Part shown: in pieces, positions 23,663-34,694 of the stretch
How the letters are laid out: each line of letters starts with the position of its first letter
How positions within the stretch are numbered: the first letter of the stretch is position 1
DNA from: Atrina japonica
Lineage: Eukaryota; Mollusca; Bivalvia; Pterioida; Pinnidae
Direction: 5' to 3'
DNA length: 64,000 nt
Assembly: GCA_030159075.1 (NCBI GenBank)
Contig: BROG01000294.1
Span: forward strand, 787,071 to 851,070
The notes under the pieces: model-generated
Database searches by the model: none
Seen by the model: only the letters and a program-made list of their open reading frames with translations
What the model was told of the DNA's origin: nothing
Program-made: the position numbers and the translations under genes

Positions 23663-24444
23663 TGTTTGTATTTTCGGTGAAAATCAAAGAGAAAGATAAC
23701 TCTGATTGTGTTTGTATGGTTTCATTCGGAAGATAAAACGAGATCTTCGGATTACCTAGCTTCCGCCGGAGACATCCGTTATCTAGGCGTTGAGATGAAA
23801 GGGAACGATTAATCCAGTTTTAATTCTTCTGTCGCCTCTCTCTCTCATCTTACGCCAAATGTCAAATTACTATCAAATATGAACTATTATTTACATAAAC
23901 ACACGTAAGCTGGAGAAAGTGAACAGTTTTGGTTGTGTAACTTACACTTATGGATAGGACGTTCTAAGTTTAAAGAACGCGTGTCCAATCCAATTATGTA
24001 ATACACGATAAAATATGTTCAAGTCAAATGAACAAGTAACGCAAATAGTTTTTTCAGCGTGTCATATGCTCAGCGGGAGGTAAATTATGAAATCTAATTG
24101 ACAAGAGCTAGTGTGTATGCTACATCTGGACAATAAGTAGAATGTATAAGTTTATAGCTTGTAAGTACCCCTTAACAACATAACAAAATAAAGAAATACT
24201 TGAAATTCACTGTAAATAACTTTCAAAGTTTCAGGACAATTAAAAATTTGACTTACGCTTACTCATTATTATTTTACAAATGAACAATATCTTTTTTGTG
24301 ACAAAGTCTAAATTTTTAAATTTAAAAGTTAGCAAATGAGTATAATTATCCACACACTCTACAAACAGAAATGTATATAACGCACTGTATTCAAATTCAT
24401 TTATTTCTCGTAAACCATGTCATTTATTATTGACGGAAACTTTT
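23663..24444. other. Upstream region of the single-exon gene
   Basis: 23730-23850 is less AT-rich, with 'cttccgccggagac' and 'atccgttatctagg' words that resemble ETS-type sites. Beyond 23900 it is AT-rich and nothing is recognised. Confidence 0.35.
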
Positions 24445-24787
24445 AGTGACCCCCCCCCCCTGAAACCAACAAACGTGGTTAAAATTTAGCTTTTTGTGAT
24501 ATGTAACCTACTATTTAAAAAAAGTCAATATACACCACGCTAACGACGTAAAAGAAGCTTTTATATCGTTTTCTTGTTTTAACTACATCAGCTAAGTTGT
24601 TATGTCGACATAACTTATGTCAATTTCGCAATAACCGAATTTCAACATGGTGATCACTAAAAGAAGAACTTGTGAAATTACATAATAGTTTCGATATGAG
24701 CTTCTTTTACGTCGTTAGTATGATGTATAAGTAAAGTAGGTTTTACGTCACAAAAAACCACTTATTACCTGGTTTCAGGGAGTCACT
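24445..24787. mobile_element. 343-bp foldback MITE
   Basis: Ends AGTGAC / GTCACT. The arms match inward for about 150 bases each: 'ctgaaacca', 'ttttttgtga', 'cctact' and 'taacgacgtaaaagaagct' in one arm, complements in the other. The centre is 'ttatgtcgacataac'. It can fold as one long hairpin; no ORF. Confidence 0.85.
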
Positions 24788-24820
24788 TCTGTATATTTCG
24801 TCAGATAGCGATGTAACACA

Positions 24821-24838
24821 TACACACACACACACACA
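24821..24838. repeat. Microsatellite (AC)n
   Basis: Short run of AC dinucleotides directly right of the foldback MITE. Confidence 0.9.
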
Positions 24839-25809
24839 ATTTAGCGCATTGTACATGTCATGTCGAGAGATACAAAATACGTTATCATTTCAGGTAAACA
24901 TTCGTTAAATTATCTTGAATCTTACAACTGAAAAAATAAACATATTAATATTACGTATACAGAAAATCATTACTATTGAGATTCTTAAGAAATAATGCCT
25001 AGGCACCAGAATGGCTATAATCAGTCGTAAATCTGAACCACGAACAGAAAGACAAATTTCCATTTTCTTTTAAAACATTCAGCAAGGTTATGTTTTATTC
25101 TTAGTATAAACTTCAATGATTTAAACATAAAAGGTTTATAGAATTCGTCTATGTAGATAAATATTAGATCAGTGTATAGCAATTATTGTAATTAGGGACA
25201 ATTACAGATGATCGGTATATAAAAAGGAAGTACATGTTCAGGGAACTATCTTCATTTTAACAGAGATATATATAAAGCAAAAAGATAAAGTTGAATTTTT
25301 GTTTATTCACGAGGACCGCTAATAACCATACACGAGTTTAAGATTTGGAACAGGAAAAAAATAATGAAATTACAGCGCAAGAGAAATGTAAATAATGAAT
25401 TTATTACAAAACTTTTTAAACATTTACACACCTTATTGAAGTTAAATTTGACACCTTGATACATGTTTTAACGGCTCATGACCAGCGGTTTACACTCAGC
25501 AAAGATACTAATTTTGCTTTAAATGATAGTGTACTTTGCAAAATGTTTATATAAAGTTATTATATATATATATTTCAATCGGACACTAAGCATTTAAAGA
25601 GAGAGAGAGAGAGAGAGAGCGAGCAAATTCCACGGTCACTACAAAACTTCATTAACTTTTATCCGATTCGTAGGATTATACTTTAATCTGACGAAATAAA
25701 TGGCTTCATTAAACCTTCTTAAACAGCATAAACATATAATCCCAAGTCGATTGAAGCCATACCAGACCGACAAAAAAGTCGAAATGTTTAACGCCTGACT
25801 GAAGTAGCA
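24839..25809. other. AT-rich intergenic stretch
   Basis: Contains short AT and GA runs (25564-25574, 25599-25619). No gene or known repeat recognised. Confidence 0.5.
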
Positions 25810-26780
25810 CCCCTGGGGCGGATCCAGGGATTTTCAAAGAGTGTGCGTAACTTACTTTATTTATTTTTTTTTTTTTTGGGGGGGGGGGGTTGGCAAGACG
25901 CTATGTGCGTGAAAATGGTGCGTTCTTTATGCAATGATGTAGGAAGCAAATCAAAATTTGGTTTTAAAAGGGGTTAGGTTTGAGGTTAGTGACGTCAATC
26001 TAACTTGTTTATACTTGTAAAATTAAAATTTAAACTTGAATTAAATCTGCGGAAAAACAGTAAAACACATAGTATTAAGAAATATTCGGCCCCTTGGCCT
26101 TTATCAAGTGAAATACGACAATATCTATATTAGTTACATAGTATTAATTCTGCATAATACACAGCTTCATGGCCATGGCAAATTTGTTTTACTGTTTTTT
26201 TTGTTTTTTGTTTTTTGTTTTTTTTGGTATAACGATACTCCCCTTTCGAGGACACTGGATTTTATTTAAATTAAACCTGTTTATGCAATGCATACCTCAT
26301 CAATAGTAGAGAGAAAATACACTTAGCAATTCGCTAATAAACCATGACCACTTTGTTTATCCTTCTCAAAAGAAGGTTGGATCGACAAAAAAGTTACTAA
26401 AATCGGAACAGAATCTTGGCCTAGCATCCTCCATAAATTGAATTATGACCTCTTTATCGTTAAAAATATCGTTAATGGATTAATACGGAAGCCCGATGAG
26501 GTATCCTCTATTGAACTTCCAGACATAAACATCGCCATTTCCTCGTGGTCCAGGGTATGCTTCCCAGAAATGTTTAATTATTAAGCCCAGAGAGTTTATT
26601 ATCACATAGCGACTCGTTTTAATTCCGGCCAAATATTGAATTAAATTAAGAAGCGTATCATTTATCAAAAATAAACTGAGTATCAGCAAACACAAATGCA
26701 TGAGCATGAGGAGGGAGTACATAAAATTTTTAATTTTTGACAGTTCTTCGAAGCCTTTTTCTGGATTCCAGACGTGTTAA
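25810..26780. repeat. Dispersed repeat R6, copy 2 (inverted relative to copy 1)
   Basis: Reverse-complement match to 6177-7072 in blocks. 26050-26260 is unmatched and probably inserted. The minus-strand frame 26480-26722 is not conserved in copy 1, so not called as a gene. A poly-T/poly-G run (25861-25890) lies inside. Confidence 0.7.
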
Positions 26781-27504
26781 TAATGAATTAAAAAAAATGG
26801 TATGTGAGAATGTGTGGGGAGGGGCATTCCCTGGCTCGTGGCCGCCCCGGTATCTACGCCTACATACATGTAATGTGTAAATAATTAGTAAGATATAACT
26901 TACATTTTGATACAATGCAAAATTTGTTAAATAAAGTTTACATATAAATTTTTATATTCATAAAAGCTGAGGAAAATTTCTTTACCGAAATGATGGGCAA
27001 TAGGGAAGGAAGAGTATATATAATGTAATTGTTTCGGCCGAGTATAGCAAGGCGCGAAAATTTTGGTAATAATCAGTACGGATTCCGGAAAATCAATTAT
27101 TCAAGAAATAAAATTATTGCTTTGAAAAAAAAATCAAAGAATTTAGAAGAAAATTGTGGCTGTGTGATAAATAAGATTTGAAATGCATCTTTATTGCGTT
27201 TATGGTTTTATATCGGAAATCGGTATAGGAGTAATTTTAATGAAGCGCCGTAGCGCTTCATGTTGAAATAGTCCTATACCAATTTCCTTTACCCTGTAGT
27301 ATTTGCATACAATGCACTAACAGTTCATTATCAGAAATATATTGCTTCTCTTGCAATAATCTTGTTTGTATTAGTTTGTGTCACTTGTCCCTGCCCCTTA
27401 GGGAGGGATGTCTAGCACGTGTATTTGTGTCCGTATTTCCAACGGCTTTAAAGTGCCACTACACATGTACAATCATAAAGTTGTACGCGGGACAGATGAC
27501 AATT
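26781..27504. other. Intergenic stretch with a small hairpin
   Basis: 27226-27288 forms a hairpin ('tcggtataggagtaatttta' ... 'atagtcctataccaa') around a perfect 'gaagcgccgtagcgcttc' palindrome. Nothing else recognised. Confidence 0.55.
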
Positions 27505-27722
27505 CACCTTTGAATGGTTGGTATCCTGTCCTGCGGATGAGAGAGTAAAAACCGAGATCCCGTATCACAGTAGGTGGCGGCACGTTAAAAAACCCTCACT
27601 GCTCAATGGCCATAAGTGCCGAGCATAAGCCAAAATTTGAAGCCCTTCACTGGCATTTAGTGACGTCTCCATATGAGTGAAATATTCTTGAGTGGGACGT
27701 GAAACAACAACAAACAAACAAA
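27505..27722 (+). mobile_element. SINE-B, 5'-truncated
   Basis: 'tggttggtatcctgtcctgc', 'cccgtatcacagtaggtgg', 'catatgagtgaaatattctt' and the tail 'caacaacaaacaaacaaac'. The tRNA head is missing. A shorter degenerate relative lies at 28376-28425. Confidence 0.87.
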
Positions 27723-28465
27723 CAGAATTAAAGTTCATTAAATCTTTGTCGATTTAGTTAATAATAAAAGTATTTTTGAAAATATATATGCGACTTGCTT
27801 GACGAATACATAAAATAAAATAACATAAACATTATTGTACTTCTGTTTATGAACATTTTTCCAATATATTTCTGATAACATTACTCTATTCTAATCTACA
27901 AAAATATTTGATATCAATTGATATGAGTTATCAATAACCAAATTTAAAGTCTGTTGGTGCAGCGTGGATTTCTGAGAAACTTCAACGTGGATTTCTGAAA
28001 AACTTCAACGGCTACAAAATTAAAAAAATACTTTTTCAAACATTCAAGAATATCATGACAATGTCATATCTAGACTGAATTATGTCAATCAATTTATATT
28101 TTCTAATTTGAAATTCGGAAATAAGAGGGGGAATTCTGTCCCATGGCGGATTTACGCCCAGTAGAACTCTGTTCTGACTTTGTGTATGGGGGAATAATAT
28201 GCTTGGGCGCTTTTTCTGCCCATGGGGAAAGTCTAGCCCGGGTCCGTTTTTCCGGGGTACTATACATATGTCTATGCTACAACACTGGGTCACATAAAAA
28301 CTACATGTATATAAAATGGTTGTGAATACAATGTTAGTTCGCCAAGCGCTTGACATAAGTAAAAGTCAAGGATTATCTCGGATGAGAGTCGAAACCGAGC
28401 TCCCATGTCACGGTAGGCCTGACACGAACTGCATTCCGGACGTCAGTCCATAACACCGATATCAC

Positions 28466-28803
28466 ACAGAGTTGTCGGCCCTTGCACTCTCTATGAATCT
28501 GTCAACGTCTCGAGTTTTTTCCAGATACTTGAAAAAATATATAAATGTACTATAGATTGTGCTCTTTATAAATTATTGATCTTTTTTAGTGCTGGCATAG
28601 AATAAAATACAATTTGAAGCGGAAATACTTTTTTAAAAAATGAATATAAATAACTATACGGAGTATATTTTTGTGAATAGTATCCCTATTCTGAGTAATT
28701 CGGTTTTTATATTCATTCTATTGGTTACATGATAACGTGTTATGGTACTGCTTTTTAGACTTTGACAGAGATTTTTCGAGATCGCAAGGGCCGACAACTC
28801 TGT
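28466..28803. mobile_element. 338-bp MITE with ACAGAGTTGTCGG ends
   Basis: A perfect 20-bp terminal inverted repeat, acagagttgtcggcccttgc at 28466-28485 and its complement at 28784-28803, with imperfect pairing continuing inward. No ORF inside. Confidence 0.82.
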
Positions 28804-29251
28804 ATAAGAGATTTTCATAGCACAGGACTTCAACTAAACCTAGTGACATATCCAAATTACTGAAAAATTCTTGTCGGGATGTAAAATAACAAAACCAAAG
28901 TCTAATATTTGCACAAAAGCCTTAACGCTCCTAACATAACGATCCGTTTAGATTCTGTACTGGTTAACATGAGACCCGTTTGACCAAACTTCGTAATCTT
29001 TTTTTTTTTAAGTTTTTTATACCATAAATCAATTTCTAGGACAGTTTTGCCAACCCATGTCCTTTGGCCTGACTCATATATCAAATCATTTTCGCATACA
29101 TTGTATTTTCAAAGTACATATTTATTAGGAAGACCTTCGGAACTTACATATATATGCACGGTATAGCAATGGGCCGGATAGCGTCATGTTGTAAATTATT
29201 TAATTTATTGGGTCTGTATTCACATCCACCCACCCAGTAAATTCAAAGTTT
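28804..29251. other. Intergenic stretch
   Basis: No gene recognised. 29215-29245 has a 'ccacccacccagtaaattca' word shared with the hairpin at 32110-32206. Confidence 0.45.
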
Positions 29252-29262
29252 ACGACATGACA

Positions 29263-29499
29263 TGGGGGCCTCCGTGGCCGAGTGGTTAGAGCATTGCGCT
29301 TTAAATCACACGGCCTCTCACCTCTAGTTCGAATCCCGCTAGGGTCATTACGAATTAAGTGGGAAAGTTTGCCAGTTTTCTTGCGGAAGGTCGGTGGTCT
29401 TTACCCGGGTAACCGGGGTTTCTCCTCCACCAATAAAAAACTGGACGCCATCATATGACTGAAAAATTGTTGAGTATGGCGTAAAAAAAATCAAATCAA
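29263..29499 (+). mobile_element. SINE-A (tRNA-Ser/Leu-like head), full copy with target duplication
   Basis: A-box 'tggccgagtggttagagc', B-box 'agttcgaatcc', central 'aaggtcggtggtctttaccc' and 'ctcctccacca', tail 'gagtatggcgtaaaaaaaat'. Flanked by 'acgacatgaca' at 29252-29262 and 29500-29510 (11 bp). Other copies: 32545-32670, 41575-42070, 49720-49890, 53280-53405, 61835-62027 (minus), 63411-63645 (minus). Confidence 0.92.
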
Positions 29500-29543
29500 A
29501 CGACATGACAGTAGTCGCAGAATCGGAACATCGAGGTACATGC

Positions 29544-29800
29544 GAGCCGGCCTGGCTCAGTCGGTAGCGCGCTCGACTCTGGATCGTGAGGTCGTGAGTT
29601 CGAGTCCCGCCGGCGGATGAGACAGTAAAACTCGAGGTCCCGTGTCACAGTAGGTGTCGGCACTTTGAAGAACCCTCACTGCTCAATGGCCGTAAGTGTC
29701 GAGCATAGGCCAACATTTGAAGCCCTTCACCGGCATTTGGTGGCGTCTCCATATGAGTGAAATATTCTTGAGTGGGACAACAACAATAAACAAACAAACA
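29544..29800 (+). mobile_element. SINE-B (tRNA-derived), near-full copy with target duplication
   Basis: Head 'gccggcctggctcagtcggt', B-box 'gagttcgagtcccg', body 'cccgtgtcacagtaggtgtc' and 'catatgagtgaaatattctt', tail 'aacaacaataaacaaacaaa'. Flanked by 'atcgaggta(c/t)atgc' at 29530-29543 and 29801-29814 (one mismatch). It lacks the 'ggaaaccaacctgtc'-type segment present between head and body in the copies at 41651 and 62371. Confidence 0.92.
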
Positions 29801-29814
29801 ATCGAGGTATATGC

Positions 29815-30773
29815 TAAATTCAAAATTTACGACAAGACAGTAGTCGCAGAATCGGAACTTCGAGGTATTGCTAAAACGCGGAACGGAAAAGAGAACAAAA
29901 TTTCTGTACAAGAACAAGAGCCCTGCGATGGGTTTCTATTATCAATATCCTTATCTTTCGTTTCCGATGTTGAAAATGAAAGACGCATGGAGAATCAAAT
30001 AGCAATTAAAATGTATGAATTTGATATTTCCGTTCTGTTTCAGGGTACTAAAGGGCTACTGTACCATTTTCCGTTCCATGTTTAACCCTGTCACCCCTAA
30101 ATATCTGAGTGGTATGCTTTTTTCTATTGTGAGTCCTAAGTTCTAGAGCAGAGTTCATTTTATCATTTAAAATTTTGTTTTTTAACTACCCACTTAGAAA
30201 TGTACGTAGGCCCACGCTATTTCCAAGACCTAATTAAATTGTTGTGAAAAGTGTGTGTAAACATTTTTAAACTACTTTAAAGTAAGTCTTGCGTTAAAAA
30301 ATGATTGATTATGTATGTATATTAATTTTGTTTGTTCACAAGTGAAGTGTCAAGTAGCCTACAGTTTGTCCGCTGACCTAGATGAATCTAAATCTAATAG
30401 CTTCTCTATTATCACATTCCCACTTTTTAAATAAAAAAGTGGAAACATGACAATATGTAATCTATACTTACTTCTTAACGCAAGCCATAGTTATAACTAA
30501 GCATAAAAATGTATACTCCCACTAGACTGAAAAAAATTAAACTAGAGTGATATTTAAACTGCTGGGTTATGAATAACTCTACTTGATATGTCCTATTTCT
30601 TGACTGTGTTACTTGTATATGTATGTTTGCATTTGTAACAATATTGTGTATGTTGCCCTGATTGGCCGAAAGGCTAAAGGCTTATAAACTGTACTATACT
30701 GTAAGTACATTTTTAAAAATACATGTAAAGCCAAGATTGGTTTGCAGTGTGTTGATTCTCTTGTGACTGAAGT
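29815..30773. other. Region upstream of the first GST exon-1 copy
   Basis: 29813-29880 repeats the 65-bp unit interrupted by the two SINEs. 30408-30460 holds a short hairpin ('cattcccactttttaaataa' with its complement) related to the inverted repeat at 52273-52414. 30700-30773 resembles the leader at 37350-37422 ('gtgtgttgatt', 'ttgtga'), so it is probably promoter/5' UTR. Confidence 0.5.
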
Positions 30774-30906
30774 ATGCCCTCCTACAAACTCACGTACTTC
30801 AAGGGTAGGGCGAGAGGGGAACTAGCCCGACTTATCTTTGCCGCCGCAGGTCAGAAGTTTGAGGATGTTACCATTGGTTTTGATGAATGGCCAAAACTTA
30901 AACAGA
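30774..30906 (+). CDS. Orphan GST Sigma exon 1, copy 1 (intact, good donor)
   Basis: 133 bases: ATG, 44 codons plus one base, donor CAGA/GTAAGT. It encodes [20 protein letters not shown] and on to EWPKLKQ, with catalytic Tyr8. Differs from the complete genes at I18A and P44Q. No exons 2-5 follow before the next exon-1 copy. Either a first exon that splices into copy A's exon 2 (phase fits), or a remnant. Its 5' leader is of the same type as the copy at 37423. Confidence 0.75.
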
Positions 30907-31365
30907 GTAAGTGTACAATCACCATCAAATTAAGTTAACATTAATGTCCAGTCGAAATAAATTTCCTCAGGCTACTAGTAATGAAAATAAGTCAGAATTT
31001 TTACATGTCAGATATTGAAAAGTCGGGATTATTAGTCAAAATGTCAGAAAATATTGGCAATTGATAAGTAACATTTGAATTCCATCAACGTCTGGAAAAA
31101 TGAAGTTTCAGTACGCTCTCTGAAAAATTGATTAAATGGGCAAGTTAGACGGCTGTAGGGAGGCGATGGTAATGGAATTAGCCGGAATGAATATCACACT
31201 TTGGTTAGTGAAAAACCAGGAAAAGTACACGTAGTAAGAACACTTTCTTTGACGGTGTGTGCGGTTTCATATATATTTGGCCAAGTTAAGTAACACGGCT
31301 ATTGTCGTGCAAATAAGAGATCCTTATTAACACAACAGCAATACTACCACATTTAGCTATTTACT

Positions 31366-31406
<41 letters not shown>

Positions 31407-31411
<5 letters not shown>

Positions 31412-31624
31412 CGTCGGAGCCGGGGGGGGGGGGGGGGGGCTAGAGGGGGCTTAGCCCCCCCCCACCTTTTTGCAAATATAGGCATAGGTGTTGAAAATTG
31501 GGGCTTAGCCCCCAAGAGGTTTCGGGCGTGTGTGTGTTTTAAGTTGGTTTTAGCCCCCCCACTTCTGGCGTGTGTGTGTTTAGCCCCCCCCCCCCCCCCA
31601 CTTTCAATTTGCTTCCGACGCCTA

Positions 31625-31625
<1 letters not shown>
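31407..31625. mobile_element. GC-rich 219-bp element inside a TA microsatellite
   Basis: Perfect 12-bp inverted ends: ataggcgtcgga (31407-31418) and its complement (31614-31625). Flanked on both sides by (TA)n. The inside has poly-G/poly-C runs and repeated 'ttagccccc' and 'ggcgtgtgtgtgtt'. No ORF. Confidence 0.75.

Positions 31626-31668
<43 letters not shown>
31626..31668. repeat. Microsatellite (TA)n
   Basis: Continues the TA run at 31365-31406 on the other side of the GC-rich element. Confidence 0.93.
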
Positions 31669-31670
<2 letters not shown>

Positions 31671-32109
31671 CTAATAATAATAAAAAGAATCAATACAACA
31701 AATTTACTAATTAAAATGCTGTTCCTATCATGAGAAAATCACCACCGGCATGTGAACATACAGTCACACTTAGTCTACAAGTAGTACTATTAATCGTTTT
31801 GTACAACATCACAATGGGATAGCCCCTTTTTATATTCTGCTTTAAATAGATAGAAATTACATTAACGACACAAAAATGTACCTATTTATGTGGCTATAAC
31901 ATATCATTTTTGGTGTTATCGATTTTTTAAAATTTACTGGGATTTGTTCGATTTCGCTTGGTTTCATTTATTTCTGTGTTATTTTCGGTCTGTCTAGTTT
32001 TGTTCCGATTTCGTTTTGCAGTTAACCGATACCCCCATTATTAATTGCTGCCCCAGTTAGTATTCAATCTGCAAATATGTCTGCAAACGAAAGAGAAGCC
32101 TGTACCATG

Positions 32110-32206
32110 TTTTAATTTTTGTATTTACTAGGTGGGTGGTAAATACAAACATTACGTTTTTTTAATTTTGTATTTACCACCCACCTAATAAATTCAAAAA
32201 TTAAAA
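32110..32206. mobile_element. 97-bp hairpin MITE
   Basis: Arms of about 40 bases, 'ttttaatttttgtatttact' then 'aggtgggtggtaaatac', with the complement at the right. Two mismatches. Confidence 0.8.
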
Positions 32207-32544
32207 TAGGACACCTGCAGCCTACAGCGTTTTACAGTTTACTTTTTACTATGCGACTCTAGTCCGTTCATTCTTATAATCCTAAATTTTCAGGCCAATC
32301 TGACCTTTTGCTTCAGAGCGGGCTTGAATTATTCGAGTTAAGTATTCCCAATATTATTGAGAGTATTTTGTTTTTGCAAAAATACTTTTAATTGCAAGCA
32401 AACTTTATACCCAATAGTGTATATGCATGTAATGAAAGAAAGATAACTGTTCGACACTTTAGCATAAAGATCAGTAAGAATTATCTCCCATTATGGAAGC
32501 AGAAGACATGTTTGAGGAGTCATTAAATTATAACGAAGGGTGGT

Positions 32545-32670
32545 GGTCTCTTGCCGGGTAATTCAGTAACCGGGTTCTCTCCTCCACCATTAAAATCTGG
32601 CCGCCACCATAGCAGGCATAGGCCTATCTGAAAAATTGTTTAGTGTGGCGTAGAACACCATTCAAAATCT
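32545..32670 (+). mobile_element. SINE-A, 5'-truncated
   Basis: 'ccgggtaattcagtaaccgg', 'tctcctccaccattaaaatc' and tail 'tgtggcgtagaacaccattc'. The tRNA head is lost. Confidence 0.85.
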
Positions 32671-32828
32671 GGGGCGTAGCTAGGTCCACGCACAGGAATA
32701 TGAAATTCTGTCGGTATATTTTAAAATAAGTCATTTATATAGCCTGTACTCTGTAATGAGGAAAGAAAAAAAAAGGGAAAAGGGTCGAACGTGTTGTCGG
32801 GCCACGGTTTCACTGAGCTTGACTTTAT

Positions 32829-32960
32829 ACAATTATTGCCCTTGCTTTGGGTTGACATGAATATTTGTCCACCGAGAGGTTTTATATCACCCGAGGGTGA
32901 CATAATACCTCGAGGTTGGGCAAATATTCATGTCAACCCAAATTAAGAGCAATAATTGTT
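32829..32960. repeat. Inverted repeat / hairpin of about 130 bp
   Basis: 'acaattattgccctt' and 'tttgggttgacatgaatatt' pair with complements at 32910-32960 ('aatattcatgtcaacccaaa', 'gagcaataattgtt'). Centre 'cacccgagggtg'. 33340-33400 repeats 'gggtgacataaat' words. Probably a foldback element. Confidence 0.75.
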
Positions 32961-34561
32961 TTTTTTTTTATACCGAAAGACAATAAAACTTAACTAACAA
33001 ACTGACCTACGGCTACGTAAGTTCATAACGATTGTAACATGTGTGACAAAGTGCCTTCGGTACTCAACAGTATATACATGTATGTGTTTTATCGTTCTTT
33101 GTGTCTTTTTTTAATCTGAATCCTCCATCAAGGTTGACTCCAGTAAATATGTTTAACAACGATGTATCAATGCTGTCAAATCATTAAATTTCGGCTGTTG
33201 TTTCTCACCATTCCAGTCCATTCTATGAGTTATTAAACGGTCAGTGTATGTGCTAGTGGTTACACCTAATTACCACATAGCCTGCTAGGAAAAAAACCCT
33301 AAAAAATCGAACCACACGCGTATCCATTTCTGCGCACGAAAGGGTGACATAAATCGCCATTGAGGGCGACATAAATTTTTCAGGGTGACACAAAGAAATG
33401 TTTTAGATCACGTGATACGATTTTGACTAATCAGAAGTAAAGATACATATTATTAGAGGTATAATAAACATTAATTTGTACTTCACACTAGGTTTACTTT
33501 AGCCTGGGTTCCTGGCCCAATCTTACTTCGTCTACTGACAGCGCTAGGATCAGTGATCCAGGATCCCAGGCTAGGTTTACTTCCGGTCTAGCAGTTCTAC
33601 TTACCCCAAAAGGGTCCAAGGAGAACACCAAAAGGACGCAAACACCAGCAGTTTATTACTGAATATGATTAATTTACTGTAAATAAACAACATTTTGGGT
33701 TGTTTTAATTTTTTTGGTGTTCTTTTCGGTCTGCTAGTGATTCGACACATCGTGAGAAATCCTCTTTCCCTTAGACTTCAAGTAAGCCTAGTATGGAGTC
33801 TAGAATGACTATTAAGTAGTTAGTCAACGGTCATACATTTTAAAATAAATCTATAAGTAGTATGCTAAGACGGATTGAAGCTTGTATTACTACCAAAGGA
33901 GCACTTACATGCGTGAATTGAAAACTATCTAAATTTATACAATTATTGTTATACATAACATTTAATTCGTTGCATTGTTAAAATTTAATGTATTGTAACA
34001 TGATTAACACTCGACATTACTTTTCAGTTAATACATCATGATATCTATTCGGGTCAATTTTGAAATAAATTGATTTGCCCATTTATAATAAAATTGAAAA
34101 TTCAGTCCTCTGAATAAACATGAGGAATTACATTTCACACTGAATAATCACAAAAGAAGTCGTAATCCAACTTTTATTTATAGGTCTACATGTATTATAA
34201 AATTGTCCTTTGTGATTCTACTAAGAGTAAGTGGTATTGACCTTCAACCCAGATTCGCATGAAAAGATGTTTGCTTTCATTCCAAATAAAGACAAACGTT
34301 GTCCAGCTATTTACTTATCACTCACTAGCGGTATCAATATTTGTGGAAAAGATATTAGCCCGTGAATGTCCATCTTTCCATTACATTGACCAATAGTAAT
34401 ACAACGTTTTTATCATTACAAAACAACCGGTTTTAAAGTGTCGAAATACGGGTAAAAAAACCCAGAGTCTCGCCGTCTCACATTCACAGCGTTATCTTCT
34501 GTGGTATAAGGAAGACTTGTGTTGGTCAGCAGTATCCTGGTAGTTTCCCCTACACTGAAGT

Positions 34562-34694
34562 ATGCCTTCATACAAACTCACCTACTTCAAGGCTAGGGCG
34601 AGAGGTGAGCTTATCCGCCTCCTCTTTGCCGCCGCAGGTCAGAAGTTTGAGGACGTTACTATTGGGTTTGATGAATGGCCAAAACTTAAACCAA
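34562..34694 (+). CDS. Orphan GST Sigma exon 1, copy 2 (intact, good donor)
   Basis: 133 bases encoding [20 protein letters not shown] and on to EWPKLKP, with donor CCAA/GTAAGT in the same phase as the complete genes. Catalytic Tyr8 is present. The 5' flank (about 33940-34561) is similar to those at 36354 and 40016. No exon 2 follows before 42636. Could be an alternative first exon or a leftover of unequal crossing over. Confidence 0.75.

Larger units (their letters stand above)
30907..34561. other. Between GST exon-1 copies 1 and 2
   Basis: No exon 2-5 homologue recognised. Contents: AT microsatellites with a GC-rich insertion (31365-31668), two hairpin elements (32110-32206, 32829-32960), and a SINE-A fragment (32545-32670). 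From about 33940 it becomes similar to the 5' flanks of the other exon-1 copies. Confidence 0.6.

Noticed and set aside
26480..26722. 80-codon minus-strand frame ending GYLIGLPY
   Set aside because: Within repeat R6; the other R6 copy has stops in the equivalent frame.
29546..29620. Possible tRNA gene
   Set aside because: A- and B-boxes are present but the acceptor and anticodon arms do not pair properly, and it continues into a SINE body with a target duplication.
29696..30085. 129-codon frame, among the longest in the window
   Set aside because: It starts inside SINE-B, crosses its tail and target duplication, and has no splice context or recognisable domain.
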